Below are positions 1-10,354 of a stretch of 53,062 nt of DNA, one piece after another. The DNA is from Jimgerdemannia flammicorona (taxonomy: Eukaryota > Mucoromycota > Endogonomycetes > Endogonales > Endogonaceae). The notes under the pieces are model-generated. The model was not told the DNA's origin, searched no databases, and worked only from the letters and a program-made list of their open reading frames with translations. The position numbers and the translations under genes were made by a program. Numbering within the stretch: position 1 is the stretch's first letter; every line of letters starts with the position of its first letter. Location: the NCBI GenBank assembly GCA_003990745.1, contig RBNI01000029.1:1-53062 (forward strand), written 5' to 3'.

Positions 1-912
1 ACTATTCCCACCCTCCCCCCACTCTGCTTACATATCTCTTCTACACTTATGAAGTTACTATAATAGTCATGAAAGTCTAGAGCAATGTCTGCTTAATAGA
101 TCTCAGTAGAAATATTATACCAAAGTTCTTCATTATTCACTGGTCTATTATGACCTCAATCTCTCTCTTCTTATAGTACTCTCCTTACTCCTCCCTTGAC
201 TGGTCAGATGAGAATACCCTTCTTGACAAACTGTACATTAAGGCAGTTGTTCTGGCAATAGATAATAAATGTCCTAAAAATTATAAGCATTAGTTTTTGG
301 CCTCTCTCATTAACTGCTCCTCCAGATACCACCTAGGTCTTCTATAAATAGTGATCAAGGTAGTAGTATAACTCATCTAGAAAGACTTCAGGAAGCTTTG
401 GAAGGTAGTTGATATTGAGGTTTTTCAGCTGGCACTCAATATAAAGATTATAGTAGTCAATGTTAACTTGTATATCATAGAGAATATTCTGATGAGTGCC
501 CTTTCCAAAGTGGTAGTCCATCAGATGGAGATCTCTGTACAATATTACAGCAGCTATCTCAAAGCTGTAGTGTTGGCAAAGGGCTTCCTTGAGCAAGTGG
601 GCAGTAACTAGAGTGCCCTCTATGTTCTCTTTGAGGACAAGAACTCTAATGGCTGCAAAATACTTATTACTGATTTGTTTCTTTTTGCAACCAATGTAGT
701 GGCAGCTCATTCTTCTTATTGAAGGCCAAGGCCTTCCATGTGGTATTTTTCCCAACACCAGTGACCAAGGCAAGCAGCCTGCAGTCTTTAGTAGTAACAT
801 GAGTTATGTGGGCCACTCTATATCCATTTAAGTATTGCCAGACATTGATTAGTATAGCATACACATTTCTGGTGAGAGGACTTCCATCTCGTTTAATTAT
901 GGCATCATTCAT
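1..912 (-). pseudogene. Degenerate minus-strand coding fragment, unrecognised
   Basis: Two overlapping open stretches on the minus strand (912-667 and 800-342) and further stop-broken protein-like sequence down to base 1 read as one decayed coding region. The first stretch contains a glycine-rich GVGKNTTWKA segment that superficially resembles a P-loop; the rest is rich in Tyr and Leu. Only one CpG is visible in the ~1 kb and several stops are TAG or TAA, so it has decayed like the transposons to its right. I do not recognise the family. It is probably an older transposon ORF into which LINE-1 inserted, because a copy of the LINE-1 target duplication ends it at 986-997. It runs off the left edge of the window. 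Bases 913-985 show nothing else. Confidence 0.4.
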
Positions 913-985
913 TGCAGGGAGTTGTATGTCAGCAGGATGGAAGACAAGCAGCAGAGCAACATATGATTGTAAATACCAGGCCTAA

Positions 986-997
986 AGATGAACTAAT
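986..997. repeat. Target-site duplication of LINE-1 (left copy)
   Basis: AGATGAACTAAT here matches AGATGAACCAAT at 6807-6818, directly after the LINE-1 poly(A). The single difference is C to T. The pair defines LINE-1 as a target-primed insertion. Twelve bases with one mismatch in AT-rich DNA is good but not conclusive evidence. Confidence 0.65.
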
Positions 998-1057
998 ATA
1001 GTAGACTTCTTTTGCTCAAACTACCCAAAGTGAGCTAAGCTACACAGATATCTTTCA

Positions 1058-3046
1058 GTGAAAGACATCACATTTTCAAGTTTTTATTTCAAACATTCTG
1101 ATGTATATCATACAGCAGAAGTCTATCTACAAGGCATAATAAGTTTCAGTGAAAACTGTCAAGTTTTGGTGATATGGCTAGTTAAGGTTCCTCTAGCTCT
1201 GAGTATCTGGAGAGGAGGAGGCCTGGTCTGGGTATTCCCAAGAGCTTTGCAGCTGTTACAGAGGCTGGTATGGCTGCTGGAGGGGCTAGTGATCAGGGGA
1301 GGTCTAGTGGAATTGAGACCTGGCATATGGTGGTTGGAAGTAGGAGAGCAGCAGCCAGGTCCTTGGGGATGGGGCAGGGGGAGCATATGTAGTGTTGACA
1401 GGGGGAGGGGTCAGGTGACAGGTCAGGTGACAGGTCAGGTGACTGGCAGAGGGCAGGGGTCTGGTGGTGTGATACTGGAGACTAGTTCTTCTGTGGCTGA
1501 GCCAGTGGCTGGGGAGAGGATTGCTAGTAGTACAGCTGTAACTGACAAGGTGACTGCCAGTATTTCTGGGACTAAGAGAATGGTGACTCTGGTAGCTGGG
1601 ATAGGTAAGTTAGTAGTGAGGCCCTTCTTTCACAAATTGGTATCAATGTGGGTAGTCTCGGTGAACTTCCTGGGATTGGCAATGTCAGCTAGGGAGGTCC
1701 TGAGACTGGTGGGAGAGGAAGTGGCTGGGGCAGAATCCTTGAAGTTCATTCTATCAGCAGAGGCTGTGGAGATTGGATTTGTGGAGGAGGATACAATGGT
1801 GAAGGCACTGGAAAAGGAGTTGACTGTCAAGGGTATCTGGATTGAGATAGCAAGGTGTTTGAGGTGGGACCCATATACTGTTCAGCTGGTAGTGGAGGGT
1901 TTGCCAACTCTGGGCAGACAGAAGATCAAGAAGATGGTAGTAGAGATACTGAGTGGCTATAGTGAGATGGTGGATTTCAGGTTCATGTTCTGGGAGGGCA
2001 CCAAGTTGAGAAATGGCAACTGTGAGATAATGCTGTGACTAGAAGGCAAGGAGGCAACTGGGCTGGGATGAGATTGGCCTGAGGAGATTTAAATTAGTAG
2101 GCAAGAGTACAAGGTGTGGAGGAGGAAGGGAGTGGAACAGAAGGAGAAAGAGTTGGCAATTGCTCTGGAGGAGAGAGAGGCTGCAAAGGAGTTGTGAAAG
2201 AGGAAGTAGGAAGAGTTTGCCAAGGATTGGATCTGGATTCAGACAGATAGCAAGTGGAAGAGATAGAGGAAAGAGAATTGGGAGTATCTACAGGCAGCCC
2301 TTCAGGGGGTAGCAGTGGAAGAGGAGGCAAGAGTAGAGGTAGCTAAGAATCAGTTGGAAGGAGTGAAAGTGGCAGAGGTGTCCTTCTCCCAGCTGGGTGG
2401 TGTGGAGAGCTCAGTACATGTACTGGTGAGAGGAAAGTGGGCAGATAAGGAGGAGGTGGGCAAAGGAGGCTTTGAGGTTGATATCAAAGTAGTGCTGGAG
2501 ACTCAGATGGAGGACACCCATATGGCTGAGGCAGCAAATATCTATTGGAAGTGCCCTGAGGCTAGTGAGGTAGTACATTTGAAGAAGGTTGTAGAGGAGG
2601 ATGAGCTGGTGGATGTGGTTTCAGATGTGTCAGCAGATAGGGAGCAACTGCAAGAGCTGAGCAGGACAGCAAGGCCATTGACTCCTGGGCCCCTGGCAAT
2701 GATGGCAGAGAGCTGGTATCAGGCAGTGCTTGAGGAACTTGCTGAGGCAGACATCAAGGAAGTAGATATATTTCATGGATCTCAGAAGGCATAGAAAGGA
2801 TTTCTCAATGTTGTGATGCAGAGGCCTAAGCTGGTGACAGTGATGGTAGCAGCTCTTCTGGATGATGAAGAATATGATGTGGATGAGAGCAGAATGGCAG
2901 ACATCAGGAGGGTGGCAGCAGAAAGAGTGGACCTTTTCTGCAGCAGTGTAAATGGTGATTGAATCTGGAGGGCAATTTGTGAGGACTAGTGAAAGATCAT
3001 TCAAGAAAGGGCTGAGAAAGTAGTAGTAGTCCCAGCTGAGCTTTAA
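1058..3046 (+). pseudogene. LINE-1 ORF1 (gag-like), stop-broken
   Basis: A single reading frame runs from about 1058 to the TAA at 3044-3046, roughly 660 codons, interrupted by stops such as the TGA at 2036. Two long open stretches (1058-2038 and 2315-2794) are in this same frame. It contains a QVTG tetrapeptide repeated three times, a moderately charged middle (about residues 240-330) and a Lys/Glu-rich, probably coiled-coil segment (about residues 340-430). The middle and charged parts resemble the ORF1 remnant of LINE-2, read in parallel. No clean CCHC zinc knuckle can be seen. The likely role is the RNA-binding particle protein of the LINE. It ends 12 bases before the ORF2 ATG, in the same frame. 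Confidence 0.65.
1411..1446 (+). repeat. Three 12-bp tandem repeats in LINE-1 ORF1
   Basis: TCAGGTGACAGG occurs twice and then once as TCAGGTGACTGG. Because 12 is a multiple of three, the frame is kept and the peptide reads QVTG three times. Confidence 0.9.
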
Positions 3047-3058
3047 ACATTTTCTTTG

Positions 3059-6000
3059 ATGATGATAAACAGTTTACACATCTTATCAATCAATGTAAAT
3101 GGATTGTGTGATGGTGTTAAGAGATGGAGGCTGTTTCAATGGCTTAAAGCCAGAAGATATAATATTGTTTTTCTTCAGGATGTTCGGGATTATAGGGAGC
3201 ATAACTTTGAGATGTAGAGTAAAGAATAGTGTGGTGGAATAGGTTGGAACAAGCAGGTGGGCATCTTGGTTGGATAGGTAAAGGTGAGCTGGTGGAGGTC
3301 AAGGTCTATGGTGACAGATTGGTGTGGAGAAGGCTGAAAGGAGGGGCAGATGATGGTTTAGCAGTCAGCTCAGTTTATCTCCCTGCAGTTAGCAGAGAGT
3401 GAAAGCAATGGGTTGAGGACTGGTGGGCTTGGGAAGGTCAGAAGGTGGTGGCACTGGACATTCTGGGGGGGGACTTTAATATGGTATATAATTGGACACT
3501 AGATAGATCAGATGGTGGGGCAGGTGCAGCAGTATCCTCTGGACTGACTTGGTGGCTTCAGATAGAGTGGGACATGAGACTGGTGGATGGCATCCATCAG
3601 CACCAGGGGGATGAGTCAGGACCTTTCACCTGGTGGCACCTAGTTGGTGATGAATTGGTCGGGACATAGATTAATTGGGTGCTTGTTGGGGTAATGTACT
3701 GGATATTGCAGAGGTGTATTGGTGCCCTTGATCAGATCATTGGAGAGTGGAGGTGTATGGCAGATTCCAAGTAGCAGGCTGTGATAGAGGGTGCTGGTAC
3801 CTCAATGTGGCTCTACTCAGGAGGAAGAAGGAGAGAGAACAGTTTGTGGACATTATGCATCAGGAAGTAGCACATTGGCAGAATGATGGGCAGCTAATAG
3901 CAGAATGGTGGGGTAAATTCAAACATTTGGCTGGTGCCTACTGGTGGGATATTGGTGAAGTGGCTGGGAAGGAGCAGAAGGACAAGGAAAGGAGAGTAGA
4001 GAAGGGGCTGAGATGGCAATTGAAGCTAATGAAAGGGGGGAACTTGTCTGGAGAGATGCACCAACAGTTGATGAGAGAGGTGGCAGGGTTGCAGGCAGAA
4101 TTTAGGGCAGCTGAGGATAGGACAGTAGATGGTCTGCTTGCTAGACTATGGATGAGGCAGTTGGAAGAAAGAGAGAGACCAACTAAATAGCTGTCTAGCA
4201 TTTTGAAGGCCAGAAGAGTGTGATATAGCTGGGCCTCAGTATTGTATGAAGATGGGGTGGAGGTCTCAGAGATTGCTGATATGTTGGAGGAGGTCTCAGG
4301 ATAATGGCAGGCTCTCTGGCAGGATTGAGGGGAGTATGCTGAGGATGTGGTGTTCTGGGAGGATGATGGCAATATGGTGAACAGTTGGCCAGTGATGGGG
4401 ATACCAGAGATAGGGGGGGCAGTGATGGATGAAGTGTCTTTGGATGAAGTTTTGGAGATATTGTGGAAGACACAGACTGGTTCTTCACCTGGAAAGGATG
4501 GGCTGCCCTGGGAATTCTGGAAGGAGTTCCAGGCAGAGTTTGGTAGCTGATTGGTGGAGATGGCCAACTTTGTTCTGAAGGAGGGCAGCTGGATTAGTAA
4601 TGGCTCTTTGGGATTAGTTTCCCTCCTGTATAAGGAAAAAGGTGATCAGTGGGTGTGGTAGAATTGGCATCCCATTATGTTGCTGAATATGGATAGAAAG
4701 CTAGTCTCGAAGATTCTAGCAGAGAGGATGCAGTGATATATTGGTATGCTGGTGGGTAAAGAGCAGTGAGGCTTTGTCAAGGGAAGACAGATCAGAGATA
4801 GTACAACTTAGGTACAGAATGTCTTAGAAGGCTGTAGGAGCCAGCAGGTAGATGATAAGATGGTCTTCCTGGATCAAGAGAAGGCCTATGACAGAGTGTG
4901 GTGGACTTACTTGGAGGCTGTTCTGAGGAGGGTTGGATTTGGAGTAGTAGAAGTGGGGATTGATGAAATTAGTATGGGGATATAGAGTGGCAGTTATGAT
5001 GAATGAATGGAGTGGCCCAGAGTTTGCTTTGGGGTACAGTGTGCCACAGAGAGACCCTCTCTCCCCCCTCCTTTATATACTCTCTCTGGAGCCATTGCTG
5101 GCATGGCTGAAGGAGTGGCTTTCTGGACTATGAATGGGTGATGTGGTCTGGAAGCTAAGTGTCTTTGCAGATGACATGGTGGTTGGGTTGGATAGTATGG
5201 AGGATGTGGACCTCTTGCAGAAAGGGGTTGGACAGTATGAGAGACTGGCAGGGGCAAAGCTGAATTGGGGCAAGTGCAAGATGATGGAACTTGATGCTGG
5301 TCTGGAGGAACATGGATAATTTGGACAATTGGTGGCCACTGGGAGTGCTGTTTGGTATCTGAGTATTTGGTTCTCAGTTTATGGAATGGTCCTGCTGAAG
5401 GAGTGGTGGAGTGGTATTATTCAGAAGTTGAAGGGCACTTTGACTGGTTGGTCTGGGAGGAGTTTCTTCTTGATAGGCAGGATCATGGTCTTGAATGTAT
5501 ATTGGCTGCCGAAATTGTGATATCTAAGGTATCACTCGGATTTTCTGGGGTAGGTAGTGCAGCAGCTGAAGAAGATTATGGAGAGCTGGTTATGGTATGG
5601 GAAGTGGCCACAAGTTGGGTGGAACACATTGGTGATATGGATGACTGATGGTGGCCTGGGGTTGGTGGACTTCAGATGATAGCTGAAGATATATACTTAG
5701 GGGTTGGTGGGGGTGCCGATTGGCTGAACTAGGTAAAGGGGGCTGGGGCAAGCTAGCAATGGACAATTGGGAGATTCAGTTCTGCCCCCATGGTGAGATT
5801 TGGAAGGACATACAGAGTTTGCTTCAGGTTAGAAATATCAGTCAACTGCAGTATAAGGGGTTCTGGTGGGGTATGGTAGAGGCCTGGCTGGCCATAGGGT
5901 TGGCAGGGCCAGAGTTAGAGATTGGTGAGGATCCTGAGCAGTGATGGTGGTAATTGAGGGACCTCTGTATTGGTGGTCATAGTCTGAAGAAGTACTCACT

Positions 6001-6682
6001 GATTGAGGCAATGGAGTAGATCAGGTCTGGCCCTCTGGAGAGATGGTTGGCAGGCTGGCAGAAGGCAGGATTGGGTGAAGGCTGGAAGTAGAGCCGAATC
6101 TGGAGTTGGGGAGCATCATTGCTCAAGGTGGTACCCCCTAAGTACTGGGTTATATAGTGGCACTTCTTGAGAAGAAATGTGATATTGGGATATCAGACAG
6201 GATGGATGGAGGTAGATGGCTGTTGGGATTGTGAGTGGTGCAGTGAGGTAGATAGTGGGGTGGTTCAGTTACTGGAGCATATTCTGGCAGCCTGCCCTGG
6301 TGTTGAAGAGTTCTGGCAATGTCTGGAAGATTACTAGAGCCCCATGAGTAGAAGGACAGAGGATTCCATCAGTCTGGTGGTCAAGCACTGGCTGGTGGGG
6401 GAGATAGGAAATATCTGGGGTGGCCTAGGTCAGGTCTTAGGGGTCTGGGTTCTGATGGCAGTACATTGGTGATGGGTGTTTGAGTGAGACCTGTGGTTGG
6501 GGATTGGTGAGCTAGTGGAGAGGTGGAAGTAGCTTCTTCAGGAGGTGGTACAAGGGTGGTGGTATCAGGGGAGGCAGCTTCAATCAGGGGCCTTGAGAAA
6601 GGTGCAGGACATTGTATGGCAGAGTTGAGGATACCTGGTGTTAGATGAGTATAAGGTTAGGTGGAAGAAAGGAGTTGGATGA
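3059..6682 (+). pseudogene. LINE-1 ORF2: APE endonuclease and reverse transcriptase, broken
   Basis: Starts at ATG 3059 and opens with LSINVNGLCDGVKRW, followed by NIVFLQ, the usual N-terminus of an APE-type LINE endonuclease. The catalytic GGDFN motif is at about 3465. Reverse transcriptase follows with FLDQEKAYDRVWW (about 4866), a VPQRDPLSP block (about 5040) and the active-site FADD at 5164-5175. The C-terminal part after about 5330 resembles that of other fungal LINEs (WYLSIWFSVY, GGLGLVD-like). The start, the GGDFN block, the first RT block and the FADD block lie in different frames and many TAG codons replace Trp, so there are indels as well as point mutations. FADD itself is intact. 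The product would nick DNA and copy the LINE RNA at the target. Confidence 0.88.
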
Positions 6683-6747
6683 CCAACCCTACCTTTATAT
6701 GATATGTTATAGTAGTGGTCTGTGGTTATTTATCATTGTAATAGTGT

Positions 6748-6770
6748 AATAAAGTTGAAGTCCAAGTGAC

Positions 6771-6807
<37 letters not shown>
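6748..6807 (+). terminator. LINE-1 polyadenylation signal, conserved 3' tail and poly(A)
   Basis: AATAAA at 6748-6753, then the shared CAAGTGACTAT end at 6763-6773 and 34 A residues. The last A may belong to the TSD. Confidence 0.85.
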
Positions 6808-6809
<2 letters not shown>

Positions 6810-6890
6810 TGAACCAATGTGGCGCAGCTTGCATTTCAATTCTGACATGTCAAAAACTGGTCTCATCTTTTTGATTTTACCTCTATATTA

Positions 6891-7248
6891 TTAATAGCAG
6901 GTCGTTTAATGATTCGAATGAAATCTTGTTCACACAGGGTACTTGGTAATTTCGATGACCTTTCTTAGGATTGGGTTGTCGGCGGCGAGATTAACGGATT
7001 CTTTTTTTTTTTTTTGCGGCCTTACTTTCCGTCGCCATTGGTGGTTGCAAAGGTTTCGGCACGTCTAGGTATTGTGCGATATCGTTAGTAGCGGGTCATA
7101 TAATGGTTCGAATGAGTTGGAATTCACAGGGGCTCTCAAAACTTACTTTAGGGTGGTGATAACCTTCTTAAGACGCGCGACTTCGGCGGCGATTTAATCC
7201 GATTCTCGTCTATCTTCCGTGGCCACTGGCGGTTGCAAGGTTTTTGGC
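6891..7248 (+). repeat. Diverged tandem duplication of a ~170-bp unit
   Basis: Unit 1 (6891-7060) and unit 2 (7084-7248) are alignable end to end. Both contain TTAGTAGC/TTAATAGC, then ATGGTTCGAATGA/ATGATTCGAATGA, a CACAGGG block, a GTCGGCGGCGAGATT/TTCGGCGGCGATTT block, and a GTGGTTGCAAAGGTTT/GGCGGTTGCAAGGTTTT end. Unit 1 has a run of 12 T. CpGs are kept, unlike in the transposons. No reading frame is shared, so it looks non-coding. The GGTTCGAAT core resembles a tRNA B-box, but no A-box or tRNA fold was found. Confidence 0.7.
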
Positions 7249-7451
7249 TTGCTGGATAGGACATACAAGCAATCTATTCCCAGGCATTGACACCTTGAAC
7301 AGGCATTCTTTTAATCGCAAGTTTTCCAGGTCTGGTCGTGTTATTTCAAGTGATTTTGAGGGTCGTTGCTTCCCAGAAACGGGGTTTTATGTTGACGTGT
7401 ATTGCGGGTGCTGCGGTTACTGCTCTTGTGTTACAGCAGCCCATATTCATG

Positions 7452-7507
7452 GAAGTGGCCCTCAGGACTGTAAAAAAAAAAAAAAAAAAAAAGAAGTGGC
7501 CCTCAGG
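7452..7507 (+). mobile_element. Ultra-short retrotransposition footprint: ACTGT + poly(A) between 15-bp TSDs
   Basis: GAAGTGGCCCTCAGG at 7452-7466 is repeated exactly at 7493-7507. Between the copies lie only ACTGT (7467-7471) and 21 A residues (7472-7492). A perfect 15-bp duplication next to a poly(A) tract is the signature of target-primed reverse transcription. The five bases before the A-run resemble the ACTAT end of the LINEs in this window. This is best explained as a LINE insertion truncated to almost nothing. Confidence 0.85.
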
Positions 7508-9555
7508 CTCACTGCGGCCTTTGTAATTTTCAGAAGTGGCTCCCTATCGAACGAATCGCAATAGTCACTCGTGCAATTTATGAATGACATTGATAAGACG
7601 TCATTTTTGTGAACTGACATATGCCAAACGTGCACACGAGTAATCACAATCTGAGTGAATTCGGCACCCGAATTTTATGCTAGCAAATATGGCGGCCCAT
7701 AAACACTATGCACTTATGCCGTCATTTATTCAGGCAACGTTCTGGGTATTTATGCCAGTGTCCTTAATTTGCGTACTTCGCATAATTAGTTAGGAACGAC
7801 CTTTTCAAGCTTCACCGAAATCAAAACCAGCCCCAGGAGAATGCTCGACTCATTCCGACCGTATGAAATGTACGCACACATATACGATATGAATACAATT
7901 AACAGAACTCGTTTGCCTGCTCTCCATCTGAACCGCTTTAGTAACCTCGCATGACACGGACGATGCAACTGGTCATGTTTGATTCCTCCTTGCCTTGGCA
8001 CGACCCGATAAGCAGATTTGTAGAGGTATGGAATCCTTGAATTAATGTTGACAAGTGATGTGCAAGTTCTTAGGACTTCGTGTAACCATATTTGTTACCC
8101 TAGCAAATTTCCACTCAATATTTTGTTTGCAAACGACGTGCTGTGGCATTTTATGACGTCGAGGTCGGACGAAAAGGTGAATATTGTTATGATTGCGAGA
8201 GGTAAGGTGAGTAGGACAACGGCAAATAGGGAAAAAAAGGTAATGGGATAGGAGGGGATGAAGCCGGTCGGACATCTTTATGGTATCGACAAAATGATAT
8301 CGGAGAATGAGAACACCTCGCCATCCGTCATAATTTTACAGAATCGTAGACCGTCGAAAACGCTGACTGGCGCCATCTCAAACAACACCGCTTTATGTTC
8401 GAACCACGAGAAATATTACAACCGCGCTTGGGGCTATTGACGGCAAGCACATCCATAAAGGAGTTACCCGCAGTTGGCTCGACGCCGGCTGGTGAGGTGT
8501 CGAGGCCGAGTGTGCGTGGTGGGCAGAGGTGGGAGGAAATTAGCAGGACGCGCGCTTTCGGGGTTAGCAGGGTTGTGGGTGGCACCGAGTCCAAGTTGGA
8601 TAAACTCAACATCACGACGAGAAAATCCAATATCTATTGGCCGCTTACGCGGAGCAATTTTCACAACAAGGGCAAGTGCGCGAGAAGGTTAAAGTTGGGC
8701 GGGAAATGAATTGTAGTAGAAACATTGCCATACGGCCTCAAAAAAGGGAAGGGAGGAAGAGCTGAGTCGTCGTAGAGACTTTCATTAAGATTCGTTGGTG
8801 TTGTTAGGGCGAAAGGATGGCGGAACCAACATGGCAACAGGAATATTGTCGCTCGGGGTTTTTTTCTCTCTCTTTTTTTTAATAAAAAAATAAATTAATT
8901 AGAAGTGATGCGTTAATATTTATTATCATCAAGAAAGAATTACGTTTGGGTAACTTGCACACTCACAAATCACAAACACTTCCGCGGCAATTGCCCATTT
9001 ATCAGGCGCTTTCATTTTACATCTCTCATGTTGCGCGTATTTTTTGCTGTAAAAAAATCGTCACAGTCAACCATGGTAGTTAGTCTTTAACGTCGGAGTC
9101 CCGGACCCTCTGCATATGCGACTTGTGGTTGTTGCTCAGACATGCTAATATTAACAGTTCCTGCATGTGTCTCAATATAAGCTACACATTACTTACGAAT
9201 TTCTTATCCTCTCTCTGTCAAAGTATGCACCATGTTCGCTTTCATTCAATTAACATTCTTAATTGTCTGTAGAAAGACCTTACCATTAACAATGACTCAC
9301 AATCCTGAACGTATCATAGTGCTAATTATAGGCTGGTAGAGGAGCAATACATTTGGAAAAATAACGTAAATGGTATGTTGTGTGCGAAAAAGGCGTTGAA
9401 AAGTGAGCAGCGGAGGATGTAAACCTCTGATATATACTTTACAGATTGAAGGAGGTGGCTTACTTCTCAAGCGATGAGTTTATTTTGTCGGATGCTAGAT
9501 GGAGTGGAATTTATAGAAACTAATTCGTTTCTTCATCACCGTTTACAAATTTTAA
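7508..9555. other. CpG-containing island sequence without a convincing gene
   Basis: Only short open frames occur (up to about 100 codons on either strand near 8328-8709). They overlap each other antisense, lack convincing splice or start contexts, and show no motif I recognise. Base composition is mixed, with normal CpG. A T/A-rich tract lies at 8858-8900. A diverged lineage-specific gene could still be hidden here. Confidence 0.5.
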
Positions 9556-9752
9556 TACGACGATTAATTGCCGAACGATGATTGTTGAATGAAAGATTAT
9601 TAGCAGAACATCGGTTATGGGTAGGGCGATTATTCGAAGAGCGTTTATTATTCGTAGAACATTGATTTTTGGCAGTTCGTTTCATGTTCGTAGGTCGACG
9701 ACAATTAGTAGAAGGATTATTGGCAGCAGGATAATAGACGAGAACACAGCAC
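9556..9752. repeat. Degenerate array of about eleven ~17-bp units
   Basis: Successive segments of 15-19 bp follow a loose pattern CGATTATT-N-GCAGAA, for example CGATGATTGTTGAATGAA, AGATTATTAGCAGAA, GCGATTATTCGAAGAG, CGTTTATTATTCGTAGAA and GGATTATTGGCAGCAGG. Read on the minus strand it gives an Asn/Arg/Ser-rich frame with recurring Asn-Asn pairs. The units are strongly diverged, so the array is old or functionally constrained. Confidence 0.5.
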
Positions 9753-10354
9753 TCGATGACCTGTAAGTCCTATCCTCAACCTAACATTTATCACACCTGT
9801 TGATGGTGACAACAAAGGGTAATGCCATTACACTCTCGAAGCAATGAATTCACTTCTTATATTTGGTGCACTGATCGCCAAAATCCAAAAAAAAATAATA
9901 ATAATATATATATATTAAATTAAATAGATGAATAATTGAACGTCTGTACATGAACATGTCCACAATTTCTGTTGGATATCGCGAATCGTCAAAATGATCA
10001 TATCGGCCTCCCTTTTACACTGTCCTTTGTGTTCACAAATCGTATGTTTCACAAATTCATCCTGTGATATTCAAAACCAAGATTCGTACAGCATACATAT
10101 ACTAAATTTGACCCTTATCACCCACCTCCTTTCCCTCAACCCCTTTACTTACCCAATAATGCGAAACATATTGCTCCTATCACCACAGAGTCTACGAAAA
10201 GGAGACACAGCTAGTCGAGTCGGAAATAGCTACACAAGAAAATAACCCATAAAAGGGGTGCCCAGCAATACCCCAATCCTCATCAAGCACTCACCAGTCA
10301 ACAAAAAACAACACTCTAAAAATACACAACTCCTCCTCAATAGTATAACAAAAA
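9753..10354. other. Upstream region of the 10355 gene
   Basis: No supported gene. An open frame at 9994-10245 is Leu/Ser/Ile-rich and looks incidental. The 100 bases before the ATG at 10355 are A/C-rich, as fungal 5' leaders often are. An AT tract with TA repeats lies at 9888-9925. No clear TATA box could be assigned. Confidence 0.35.

Larger units (their letters stand above)
998..6807 (+). mobile_element. LINE-1: near full-length Tad1-like non-LTR retrotransposon
   Basis: A 5.8 kb element with an ORF1 (gag-like), an ORF2 with APE-type endonuclease and reverse transcriptase, an AATAAA signal and a 34-nt poly(A) tail (6774-6807). Probable TSDs flank it. The sense strand is strongly G-rich and C-poor and almost lacks CpG. 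Many in-frame TAG/TGA/TAA codons sit where Trp, Gln or Arg is expected, and the endonuclease and RT blocks lie in different frames, so it is dead. The last bases before the tail (CAAGTGACTAT, 6763-6773) are shared with the three other LINE copies here. Assignment to the Tad1 group rests on the two-ORF layout and fungal context and is an inference; the LINE call itself is firm. Confidence 0.9.

Noticed and set aside
2094..5339. Ser/Pro/Leu-rich minus-strand frames across LINE-1
   Set aside because: They are antisense shadows of ORF1/ORF2, caused by the G-rich, C-poor sense strand.
6891..7110. tRNA gene or tRNA-derived SINE, from the GGTTCGAAT core
   Set aside because: No A-box at the right distance and no cloverleaf could be drawn.
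9556..9860. Small minus-strand gene (Asn/Arg-rich frame, or a short membrane peptide spliced from 9821)
   Set aside because: Needs a very short intron of about 36 nt, the frames compete, and the sequence is a degenerate repeat.
9994..10245. 83-codon plus-strand frame
   Set aside because: Low-complexity Leu/Ser/Ile composition, no motif, and it lies in the leader region of the 10355 gene.
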